The notes under the pieces were generated by a model. The model saw nothing but the letters and a program-made list of their open reading frames with translations, searched no databases and was not told the origin of the DNA. The translations under genes were made by a program, and so were the position numbers. Positions 49,977-60,851 of a stretch of DNA of 64,000 nt are shown here, one piece after another. Positions within the stretch are counted from its first letter, which is position 1. The number at the start of each line of letters is the position of its first letter. Origin of the DNA: Phalacrocorax aristotelis (lineage: Eukaryota; Chordata; Aves; Suliformes; Phalacrocoracidae); NCBI RefSeq assembly GCF_949628215.1, contig NC_134283.1:5449610-5513609 (forward strand). The letters run 5' to 3'.

Positions 49977-52428
49977 GTTAGTGCATTAAATAGTTATTAC
50001 ATACAAGAATAAATGTTAAAGATTGCTGCTGGTGAGGCAACAAAATGTGTCTGTAAAAGGGATGACTGTGGCCCTGAGGTGCCTGATCCAGTTCACCACC
50101 CCGATTCATCCTGGACCTCGGTTTTAAACAGCCATGCTCTCCTGTTTCCACATGTTTTAAGTAAATATCTTATTCTGTTTCCAAATGTCAAGCCTCAACT
50201 GACTTGCAGGCATTTACCTTTCTGGTCACCTTTGTAAAGGGGATTTAGATCACCATCTTTCAGCCTACTCCGAAGAGCAAGCCTACACTTGTATGCAGAT
50301 CTTTCTCTGGACAGTAGGCCATGGCCTGCAAATAGTTACACACGTGCCTAGCTATATAGATTAAATGCTCTGGCTGCTTTCAACTCTCAAGAATGTATTT
50401 GTTTTTATGGACAGTGATGTTCTAGGATTGGAGTTGTTCATAAGGTACATATTTCAGTGAAATCCATTTCCCCTTACTGTAGATGGCTCTACAGGCCATG
50501 TAAAGAAAACAATGCTATTTTGAGCCCTTGGCTATGTTCTAGAGTACCTTCAGAGTTATAACTGCTTACACAGGTGAGAGAGATGACAGTCATGACCAAA
50601 ACGTAAGTTTCAAGTGTGCATGTGTGTGGAGGGAAATCTCAGAAGATACCTATCTAACTTCTGCTTGGCTTTTTCTTCCACTGTCTTCCCCGTTTAAGCA
50701 CTACAAAAATACTGCAGTTGCAGGAGAGGGGGAGAAGAATACCAGATTTATGCTTTGTGTCAATACCTGCATTTATACTTGTGATTTGGAGTAAAATGTA
50801 GACATGTAGCAAAATATTAATACCAGCTTAGAAGGAAGCATCTTGCTCATTCCTCTTCTCCATAAATTTCAAACACAATGACTAAGAGCAACCTGTTGTT
50901 CAGACAAAAGGAATAAGATAAAACCAGTAAGATTTTTTTTTAATATTTGGCTACACGTTTACATCTGAAAAGGTTTGCTATTACTGATCTTTAGGGGACA
51001 GAAGCAGAGCAATAGCTGCTGAAAGCATTTCAGTTATTTCTGTTCTGAAGTTTCCTTTACAGCAGCTCTACCTTTTTTCCTTTTTGTTTCCCCCAAAAGT
51101 ATTGATGGAGCATAAGAAATTAATTCAGTATCTAAACTATCACAGCTGAATCTTCCCCATAGTACATGGCTGAATATGTAAAAGTCTCTCATCAGAAAAA
51201 AAAAAAACCAAAACAAAAGCCACCCAGTATCAAAATAGTTAAGTCTTCTTTTACCTCCAGGTGAAATGTTTCATGCATCATTATGCTATGTATACTAACA
51301 TACGGTTTCTATCATGTTTTAGTTTAGGTTGTACCATATACCAAAAGGGAGTCAATGTGATTCTCTTTGATGTGAAGCCACTTCAAACCGTGCCAGAGGG
51401 AATAAAGTTCATGCAAGGGGATGTCTGCTGCCTGCCTGAAGTGGAAGAGGCTCTTAGAGATGTAATCTGCGTATTCCATATTGCTTCCTATGGAATGTCT
51501 GGCAGGGAGCAGCTGAACCGAAAACTTATAGAAGATGTTAATGTGAAAGGAACAGAAAATGTCATCCAAGCCTGCAAAAGCAGAGGAGTGTCGAGTCTGG
51601 TTTATACAAGTACATATAACGTGATATTTGGAGGCCAGATCATAGAAAATGGGGACGAATCTCTGCCTTATCTACCTCTTCACCTCCATCCAGATCACTA
51701 CTCCCGGACCAAATCTTTAGCTGAAATGAAGGTGCTGGAGGCAAATGGTGCCGAGCTTGGAAATGGGAAAGGTGTATTAAGGACTTGTGCCCTCCGACCA
51801 GCAGGCATCTATGGGCCTGGAGAACAAAGACATCTTCCAAGAATAGTTAGTTACATCGAAAGGGGACTGTTTAAATTTGTATATGGAGATCCTCTTAGTT
51901 TAGTAGAATTTGTACATGTAGACAATCTAGTTCAGGCTCATATCCTTGCCTCTGAGGCCCTCAAAGCCAAGAAAAACCACATAGCTGCAGGCCAAGCCTA
52001 TTTTATTTCAGATGGCAGGCCTGTAAATAACTTTGAATTTTTTCCGACCGTTAGTGGAGGGTCTGGGTTACAAGTTCCCAACCTGTCGTCTTCCTCTCTC
52101 CCTTGTCTACTTTTTTGCATTCCTTACTGAAGTTGTTCATTTTCTTGTAGGTCACATTTATAATTTTCAGCCTCTCCTCACTCGCACGGAGGTTTACAAA
52201 ACTGGTGTCACACATTATTTTAGCATGGAGAAGGCCAGAAAGGAGCTGGGGTACGAGCCTCAGCAATATAGCCTGAATGAAGTGGTTGAGTGGTTTAGGT
52301 CTCAGGGATGTGGACCAAAGCCGAGAAAGTATACCATTAAGCATCGTGTTAGGGATGGAGGATTGCTGTTGCTGCTGATTGCCATGATGCTCTCATGGTT
52401 TCCATCTGCAGTTACATTTTCACTCTGA
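49909..52428 (+). CDS. SDR42E1: Short-chain dehydrogenase/reductase family 42E member 1
   Basis: An extended SDR of the 3-beta-hydroxysteroid dehydrogenase superfamily, predicted to be a membrane-bound NAD(P)-dependent oxidoreductase. Its physiological substrate is not firmly known. Coding exons are 49909-49976 and 51323-52428. The Rossmann motif TGGGGYFG is at residues 14-21, the conserved FHIASYGMSGREQLNR near 74-89 and the active-site YSRTK at 149-153. RPAGIYGPGEQRHLPR is also present. C-terminal hydrophobic segments are at about 280-300 and 368-390. It would be 390 residues against 393 in human, but the frame is broken by one extra T at 52038-52043 (see finding). Identity with remembered human SDR42E1 is very high on both sides of the break. 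Confidence 0.94.
49977..51322 (+). other. SDR42E1 intron 2
   Basis: About 1.35 kb, GT-AG, with an A-rich run near 51197-51208 before the acceptor. No other feature was recognised. Confidence 0.85.
51323..52428 (+). CDS. SDR42E1: SDR42E1 large coding exon, with +1 frameshift
   Basis: The acceptor is TGTTTTAG|TTTAGG, completing Arg23. The frame is open to the run of six T at 52038-52043, where EFF should be followed by RPLVEGLGY. The rest, through TRTEVYKTGVTHYFS and the C-terminal membrane segment to TGA at 52426-52428, is in the next frame. One T fewer would restore an uninterrupted protein. Everything else is conserved, so a sequencing or assembly error in the homopolymer is the simplest explanation. 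Confidence 0.93.
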
Positions 52429-52502
52429 AAGATGAAATGCTGAGTATGGAGGACAGAATTTAGTTATATTCTCTGAGTATGCTTGGTTTCTGACGGACAG
52501 GT

Positions 52503-52508
52503 AATAAA
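52503..52508 (+). terminator. Poly(A) signal of SDR42E1 (proximal)
   Basis: Canonical AATAAA 75 bases after the stop codon. A distal overlapping pair AATAAATAAA at 52925-52934, followed by a run of 13 T, could give a longer transcript. Confidence 0.5.
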
Positions 52509-52688
52509 AATTCTTAAACCCCAAGAAAATACACATTTGTGTCATTCCAGTAAATAACTTTTAACAGTTTTATCCCCAAGGAATGGAACTGCTGAGTAAA
52601 AAGGAGTAATTGTTATACATAGTTCCTCTTTGAAGTAAAACGATCAGATCACTAACAAGATGGAGCGCAGTATTACTGCAAACAGCGT

Positions 52689-52950
52689 TTTATTTTTGGG
52701 TACAACAGCACACTACAGTGAATGGAACAAATGTCCTTAGACTGACCCTTCTTCCTCCCTGATGGGAATATACTCTTCATCCCTGCCCTTTATCCCGGAG
52801 GAGTTTGTGCTGCCTGATCCAGAGGAGAACAAACTTATCCTTGGATCACGTTCCAAAACCCAGTTCTGCTTTCCAGCTTGGATGTATGTATGTCTAACCA
52901 AGATTAACTGATAAACTGCTAGACAATAAATAAATGCCTTTTTTTTTTTT
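52689..52950 (-). CDS. Candidate unidentified terminal exon, minus strand
   Basis: The minus strand is open from about 52950 to TAA at 52739-52737. The most protein-like part is GKQNWVLERDPRISLFSSGS, then GSTNSSGIKG and an acidic end DEEYIPIREEEGSV, with a possible YxxI sorting motif (YIPI). Upstream, AFIYCLAVYQLILVRHTYIQ is hydrophobic. The 52740-52870 part is clearly GC-richer than its flanks. A canonical AATAAA lies 43 bases after the stop (52694-52689). The true exon start is unclear: AAAGCAG|AACTGG is one weak acceptor. I do not recognise the family. It could be a real terminal exon, a pseudogene scrap or chance. Confidence 0.28.
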
Positions 52951-55900
52951 TAACGAATACATTCTGGTATGCTTTTCTGAGTTAACTCTGTGATATCTAA
53001 TGACATTTCTGGAAAATGCACAGTGGTGACTCTAAGTTATAGCAAAGTGCTTGAAGCAGCACAGATTTGTAGATTTTTCTAACAGTGAAATATGCCTGTT
53101 TAAAATGAATGAGCCAGCTAAAGTGCATTCATAAATAAGACCTATGATTTTTCCCAGCATTATTGAATGGTTAAACAAACAATCCATCAAAGACATTTGG
53201 TAAGTGATTACATTCATGTTCCATTGCTTATAAAACATTTTTAGCCTTTAATAATATTTCTTTAACAACTGACACCGTTTTAATAGAACTTCACCTTTGT
53301 AGTAGGATGATAAACACTTGATACAATGAAACTCATAATTTTGTGGAGTTTTAAGAACAAGAATAGAAAATAACCTTGTTAAGTACAGGTCACCATTGTC
53401 TCTAGCAACTCCCTCATCTCTGTCAGTTTAATGTAGGAAAAGACACTGAGAAACTTCATACCAAAACGTTAAATCACGAAGTTGTTTCCCCTAAACCCAT
53501 CAGCATTACAGTTTCAGTATTTCTTGATGAAAGGACAGTCCTTCAGGAAGTTCAGGCTTCTCTTTAAACTTTAGCCTTTCCATTTTAATAGCTGAGACTA
53601 CACTGATCTTAAACTAATTTTGTGTAAGTTCCAGTTACTTCAGTTCTGTTAAACTCTACAGTGATTTAAGTGGAGAAGTGGAGACAGACAGTACTTCTAC
53701 TGCATTGTTAAAGGATTCTCAGAAAACAGAAATGCTTACAGAAACCAAGCTAGGAGTCCACTGCCACCCATCTTCAGAAGGAGATTTCTGTAGTTAATGA
53801 CGACTGAAGACAGCATTACTTTCTGAATGTTGAGTTCTTTCCCTGAGAATTTTACCTTAAAATAAAAAAATCACTATTGATAACTACATGTTTTGTTTTG
53901 CTTGACAGCTGGCTTTCATCCTCCTTCATTCCCCTACCAGTGTGTACATCATGAAAGAAACTAAATTTAATACTTAGCTTGAGGGACAGCTCAAGAGAGA
54001 ACTCACCGTTTGGTTGTTTTGGGTTTTTTTTTCCCTATAATAGCAAATACATTGAGGGGGCCCGGGGCAGCAGTGTTTGTGCAGCAGGAGTGTTGCACGC
54101 CTTTATAAAGAGCTTACGTGCTTCCAACAGAGTGCTGATGGCAGAAGGGCCACTTGCCAGAAGTCATTAATATACATCATCATAATCTGCAGAAAGAAGA
54201 AACCTCCTTTTTTAATAAAACAGAAAAAAGATAGTCATGACCTCATGAAAGCATTGGACTGCTGTTCTCTTTACAACAGGGCCTTTTTTTTAAAGTAAAA
54301 ACCGCTTGGTTATTTTCCCCTTTAGTGTTCTCTGGTTTTGACACAATGTTATCAGAAATAGATTAAGAAATTTTAGTACCAGCAGAAGCAACAGACAAAA
54401 ACAAAATGCACAAGAAATTGCCCACGCCTGTTGCACAGAACCATAGTATCAGCATTTCATGCTGATACTTGTAAAAAGATCTTTTTAAGATATGGAACAT
54501 AACTCCTGTGCCCCAGAAGAATTTCTTCTGCTGTTCATGATCTTATTATTAGCAAAACTTGGCTACTGCCATTCATAATTATCTCAATGCGGGGGGGTGG
54601 GAGGGAGTTGGAGAGGGTAGGGGGGCAGAAATCATCTATGAAAGGGTCCTAAACTCATGAAGCCTAAATCTAGGCTTAATGCTGCTGAGGTTAAAGCCCT
54701 GGGTAGCTTTTTAGGTACGACAGAAGAGGAAGCTCCTGAGAAGAAAGAAAAAAAACCCAACAAACCACCAACCCACAAATACCAGAGCTCCTGCAGAAGC
54801 TGAGCTCAACACATGAACCTTTTCATCTGTCTGGAGTCAAGGACGAAACTTTTCACTGACAGCAGAATAGGAGGCATTATTTTGTCCTAACGGCCCATGA
54901 CTTCTGCTTGAGCACAGGGTACTAAATCAAGTACTTGTTAGGAGAAATACGCAGCAGCTTGGCCATGGCTACCCCAGACTCCATCAACAGTGTACTGGTA
55001 TATTCATTAATTCCCTGTCATTCAGCTCCATCTAGTAAAAAAGGTAAAGTCCTGACTACAGAAGAGGTGAAGGATACTTCTCCTCTTTCCAAAATGAAAA
55101 CACGAAATATGTGGCTTAAGGAGGTACTTGAAAATTGCTTGAAAATTACGTATGTATAAAGCCAGTCATAGCTGCTCTATTTTAAGTATTTTACAATGAA
55201 AATTTTCTCTCCTTCCTGTTTTTTATTTGTTGTAACTACTCTTGCATGAATAGCTGAGTAAATTAATTCAAGTGTTGTGTCTGTTTCCAAATTTTAATCT
55301 ATTACCTGTTTTCCTGTATTACCAGAAATGCATCTAAAAACTGAAAAAGCAGAACTGAAAATATAGCACAGCTTCAAATTTTCCTAGTCCTCAGAATTAT
55401 TTAACAACTGATAGGTGCCTCACTATGAAGAATGATGCTGATGCTTTAAGTGAATAGTTTAAGAATCTTTGATCAGCTGCTTAACCTCACGTACACAGCA
55501 TGTCAAGGCAAGCCTTTGCCAGATATGCATGAACAACTTCTAAATTAAATACTTTAAATATTTATTTTAGAATTTTAGATGTCAATCATCCTTAAAGTAG
55601 ACCAGATTTTTACAGCGCCTTCACCTAAAAGACCCAACCCAAACTTTCTTTCATTTCTATTTATTATTAATTTCCACATACTTTCAACAATATAGTGGCA
55701 TATTTAATAATTTCTGATGTGATCTTCAGAGAAAAGTGTCCTGAACACTGATAGTTTACATATATTGTAAAAGATCTGGGTATTAAACTGCTATTCAGTT
55801 GTACACAAGTGTTAAGGGAACTACTTCTGCTTTATTTTAGTCAAGATCATGATTCCCTGTTTTTTATGGAGTAACAGCTAAGAATGTAGACCAGCAATGA

Positions 55901-57018
55901 ATGAAACTGCACCTTAAATTCTTTTCAAACTAATAGCTGTGCATCGTTATAAATACTTTTATGGATCAGAAGATATATTTGGCCCTCAACTAATTCTGAA
56001 GGTTAATTTTCATTATATTTAACTTCTATTTCTAATGATATAAATGGAATTTCAGTCTGGAACAAAGTCAACTAGTTGGACTGCACTTAGACATGCTGTC
56101 ACACGACTATAGCAGAATTCAACAACTGTACTTCAGCTTCCATGCCACATTCAGATTTTTACAACTAGTTTGATGAATTCAAAGATAATCACGGATACAT
56201 AGCTAATGCCATCTCACCATCTAGAAGGTTAGTTTGAGAACTGCAAAACTAAAAAAATGATGTTTGCAACAGAGAAACTTACAGATGCATTGAGGTGGAA
56301 TAAGTGATAAAACAGGTGACAAAACAGCTGAGTGAAGCAATTTTTTGGACTTCAGAATTCATACATACCAATACTCACGAATTCAAAAGTGATAAAGACC
56401 CTTTGGCTCGTCTAGAAGGCTTAGACTGCAGATACCTCATATTGATGCCTGTTCAATATGCATTGAGTATGAGTCAAAAGACTAAGAAAAATTTTGTTCC
56501 CAAGACTCCCAACAATGAAAAAAAGTCACAATGTAAAGACAGCGTGCGTTCACCCAGCAGCACTTCTGCCCATGCAACCCGATTCTATGGTGAACATCAA
56601 GATTACTGTTCTTCCAAATTACTACAAACTTAATCTTTGCCTGTCCAGACTTCATTGTTTGAGTTGATACAGATCTGATGCTCACCTGGGCTGAAGTTCA
56701 CTGAAAAAGGCCAGTTAGGAGCTGCAAGTTAAACATGATCTTTGACCTTTTCCTTCTGCCCTGCTTGTTTGCAGTCAGATGAAGAGCAACAATAACCATG
56801 TCTATGGAAACAATCAATAAGTCAGTTCATCTGAAAAACACAGAAATGCCCTTCCTCCAACCTCCGTAACACACCATAGCACACCAGCAGACCACTTTTC
56901 CATAAGAACTCACTCATACTGCCTCAAACGACTGCAAAATTCATTAAATTCAATGAGCAAAGCTTAAACAAAGAATCGTCTGACACCATTCACATCACTG
57001 CTGAGATATAAAAAATTA
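52951..57018. other. Intergenic region between SDR42E1 and PLCG2
   Basis: About 4 kb of AT-rich sequence with no recognised coding exon. It holds a G-quadruplex candidate at 54591-54626. Several minus-strand AATAAA signals (for example near 55660) could be distal PLCG2 poly(A) sites. Confidence 0.4.
54591..54626 (+). other. G-quadruplex-forming sequence
   Basis: GGGGGGGTGGGAGGG provides four G-runs with one-base loops, followed by GAGAGGGTAGGGGGG. It satisfies the usual G3N1-7 rule within 15 bases. The surrounding sequence is AT-rich, so it stands out. Function is not known. Confidence 0.7.
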
Positions 57019-59836
57019 TTTATTAAAAATAAGTTATTTTAAGGATTTAAAACAGTTTCTGTTAAGACTACAACAATTTAACAGATGTTAAGTTCAAAAA
57101 ATTTATAAATGTTTCTCCTCCTAGGTTACAAAATTAGCACACACATTCAAACCTACTTTCATATTAAAACAGTTGCAGTTGTGAAAACGTCGCTACAGAG
57201 TCTGTCCGGACAAAGACTTGAGAGGTGAAGTTTTGGAGTTAAAGCAGAGAATGCAAGAAACAAGAGAAGAGTTAGTACACAGCCTTGCCCATCACTTGCA
57301 AGTCAACAAAACAGACAATGCAGTATTTTCCTTCTGAATACGGTATAACACTGTACTCTGGGAAAAGTCTTACTGTGAAATGAAATGCATTTTCATAAAT
57401 ACAGAGGGAGTACCTCTTGCAACCTTTGACATCACGTATGTGTGGAGCGTGTGCACAGACTTTTCAAAGGACTATAAAACACTCTAATTCTTAAATATTT
57501 TCACAGCAGCACAAGGAACTCCTGTGTTCATCACACAACGGCTGTCCTGTGTCAGGAATATACAATACAAATGAAAGAAGCCAAGAGAAATGGACAAATT
57601 GGTTATGTCTGCTCTGGAACTGAGCTTAAAAAAGAAAAATCTGCACAAAACAAAACAAAAAACCCACCACACTACCAGCTTTGAGCTCCCTAAGCCCTAG
57701 CATCTTCTAGTCTCCTGGTTTTTGTGATCAGTCCAAACCTAGCTGGTACTCAGTGGGCTATAAATCCTGTCCACTTATAGCAACCACCTCAGCACCTTCC
57801 AGACAAGGCTTTGGGCCACCTTCTCTGATCAACACTGACAACACAGTGTTATCACAACATTAAATGGGACTCATGGAGGCTGTTGAATGAAATACATAGC
57901 ACAGGGACTGATCATATGACAAACCAACCACATCCTGGAACATGCTACAAAATGCATGCACACCAAAGGTCCCTCTCCTCAAGGAACAGCAACTGGATCA
58001 TGCCATCACACCTGGATACTGCAGATAAGCCCAGCTTTATACAGCAGTCTAGGTTACAGCTCCACCTCCCAAATCCACAGTTGATGTGTTTTTTAGTTTG
58101 TTTGAGGGGGGGTGCACCCATCTAATCCTTGAACAGGACAATCACAACTGGGTACTGAAGAGATTTCAGGCAGGAGGAAGAAAAGCAGAGAATTGCCCTT
58201 AACTTTGCCCTCTTCTTTTTTTCAGTTGGGTGATTAGTAATTAATTTCTTCATAATAAAAAAATTTACAGAAGCCACCCTATTGCAGGACACGCTATTAT
58301 AGCACTTTCATCTTTGAGACAAGACTGTCTTTACAGAATAACTAAAACCTCAAGGGGGTTCCTTAAACCATCATCTGTGAATGCACAATGGCATCAATTA
58401 AGAGCCTCTTAAAACGACAGAAGTCATAGCGTGGGGAGCAAGAGAAACTGAAAATTGCTGAGGCAGCTTCGTCAGGCCATGAATCCTAAATCCATGCAAG
58501 TTTTCTGTGATCAGAAATACAGCAGTGTGTACGCAGCATTTTAAGCCTCAGGCAGTCACTGAGAAAAACTTAACTCCTCTGCACACATTTCAAAGTTACA
58601 GGTAGCAAAACTCCACCCATGTAGAGATAAAGCAACTAGGAATTTGACAGTAATAATGCTAGCACAAAGAACCAACACATACACAAGTTATGACAACTGG
58701 TGTTAAATATACCATCAAAGGACTTTGGTTCTGCTCTGGTAGAAGAACACACTTCCTAATCGAACAAGTTTTCTCATCTGCAGGTCCATGTTCTACATTT
58801 GATTAAAGCAGTAAGAACCATGTACCTCTATATTTGTGCATATTATCATTCTTGGATTGGATACATTTCGGGAAAATGGTCTACATTTACAGAACACTAC
58901 TATTTGATGCTAACGTCTAAGTAGGATTGCAAGATTAAAAATGGACAGTTAATTTTAAAATTCATTTCTAAGCACATTAGCAGCTGAAAGGACTTGCAAA
59001 ATGATACTATACCGAAGTAAATGCTTTTCAGAATTTGAAATACCCTTCTTTTCCGCAAACAAACAGGTATTTCCCACTGCATATCTTAAAACTTTTCCTT
59101 CCAGTGCTTTGAGGTTGTGAACATAGGTTCGCAGGGGCTATGAACACAGGTTCACATATTAAACCTTTACAAAGAGTTCAACAGGAAAAACACAACTACA
59201 GTCACAGAGGATATTTGGTTTCAACAAAATTAACATATTATCTAGTTCTCAGAAATGTAACAGAAAACTTTTAACAAGCAACAATACAGTATGAGCTATC
59301 AGCTACCCAAAATACAGATCAGAAGTACAATCTGCTGCCTTGGGCACTGTAACATATATGACGTGACAATGCTGGTGTAGAAGCGCTCTTACAGCATTTA
59401 ATAAATTAAAAACTCACTACCAGTTAATCTTAAGGAGCCAGGTTGTTAAAGTGGTGTGATTCCATGCATGCAAATTGTTGTGAATGTCTTATCTATAGCC
59501 TGCGTACACAAATACAGTAGATGACTTATACTTGTACTTCAGGTATTGATAATGAGAAGTGAGCTGTATCCAACTATGTGCCCTCAAATTTTAAAAATCT
59601 TGAATACACAGAAGGTCTGGCCTGCACAGAGGGTATGCTTTGTACAGAATATAAATTATTAGGAATTAAAACAGTTTTTCTTTTAACAAGAAATGTTTAA
59701 GTAAACCCATCTTTCTTCCTCCTCCTCTTCTTCCAGTCATTCAGTCTGATGAGACCGTCGTTAAGTAGGATGGCCAGGATAAATTAATATCTCTTCCTGA
59801 ATTGCACCATAAAGCACACATCAAAGAATCATTGCT
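57019..59836 (-). other. PLCG2: Probable 3' UTR of PLCG2
   Basis: Sequence downstream of the PLCG2 stop codon. The first canonical AATAAA on the minus strand that I find is at 57024-57019, which would give a 3' UTR of about 2.8 kb. The extent is inferred only from this signal. No competing gene was recognised inside. Confidence 0.4.
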
Positions 59837-59879
59837 TTAAGAGTAGAATTTGCTGTTACTGACTTTCTTCTCCCTTAAT
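59837..59879 (-). CDS. PLCG2: PLCG2 last coding exon
   Basis: Only 43 coding bases. The acceptor has a strong tract (CCTTTTTTTTCCCCTTAAG), then A completes Arg and the frame reads [13 protein letters not shown] and TAA. It is too short for ORF finders and was found by looking for the conserved C-terminus. The intron before it is 787 bp. Confidence 0.92.
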
Positions 59880-60851
59880 CTTAAGGGGAAAAAAAAGGAA
59901 AAAGTCAAGTCTACCAGGAATTTCTCAGTGGAAAAGAGTCTACCAAGTTCAGTTTACTTAGATACCAATGGTAAGTAATGTATCAGCAACAAGCATTGCA
60001 ATTTTTTTCCTCAATAAATGGGAATAAACCAGTGAACCATACAGCTGTTCAGCACACATTAAAAAAGGGTAAAAATATTTAAAGAGAAGTCTTCCTCCCA
60101 TCCCATCTTGAGATCTACTCAAGACTTTCTGCTGATACATGAAGCTTCTGTCTGTCTCCCTCACACCCAGCCCAAAGGTTGCAGCAAAGGAGAAAGGCCC
60201 TTCCCCTAAGCTTTGGATAATGTACTGACCCTTAACTGACAACTCTATACTGTTACAACTCAATGCTGTTTTTATCTTCTGTTCCCACATATCTAATACG
60301 CTAATGACGTTTCTAGGGACATAACTTTGATAGCGTAGGGGTGAGGCGGTTTGTTTATTTGGCTGTATATACTTCCAGACTTTCCTCCTGGAAAGCAGGA
60401 GAACAGAGGAAAAGAAAACTCACAGGATTACATATTTCACTGTGGTCACTGAAACAGAGATTTCACAGAGCAGACATTTCACAGCATCTGCTGGCCTCTA
60501 GCGGCTTGCAGCCTAGCCTTGCTTCTCTGCAGCCCTTCTTTGCTTCAGATATGCTCATTCTACCCTCGCCACTCTTTAGATGCTCATTTTGATAAATCTG
60601 AGATTTCTTATCATAAATCATGTCTAGATAGAGCTGCCTTGGAAAGGAGAATGATTATCAACCCACCTGCGGTTGCATGTCTCTTGATATATCTGTAGTT
60701 TGTGCTCATTCACATTGAATTCTTTTAATATAGCATCTCTGTTAGGATTCCTTAAATTTGTATGGGTGTCATAAAGGAACAGCTGGTTATTAAGCTCCTC
60801 CTGGCGCTTCCGAAGTTGCCGACATGAGGAATAAAGCTCTTCTTCGCTTTC
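59837..60851 (-). CDS. PLCG2: Phospholipase C gamma 2, last two coding exons (gene partial)
   Basis: PLCG2 hydrolyses PIP2 to diacylglycerol and IP3 downstream of B-cell and Fc receptors. Only the tail after the C2 domain lies in this window. Exons are 60851-60667 and 59879-59837. Together they encode [56 protein letters not shown] and NSKFYS, then stop. This closely matches the end of human PLCG2 as I remember it, including the final SNSKFYS. The helical charged segment is the C-terminal coiled part that follows C2. Upstream exons (catalytic X/Y, SH2, SH3, split PH) are beyond the right edge. Confidence 0.93.
60667..60851 (-). CDS. PLCG2: PLCG2 penultimate coding exon
   Basis: 185 nt: acceptor TTTTGAAG|GAAAGC in phase 0, donor CGCAG|GTGGGT in phase 2. 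It encodes 61 residues beginning ESEEELYSS and ending YQETCNR, plus two bases of the next Arg. The pyrimidine tract before the acceptor is weak (ATTCTTTTGAAG), but the protein match fixes the boundary. Confidence 0.92.
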
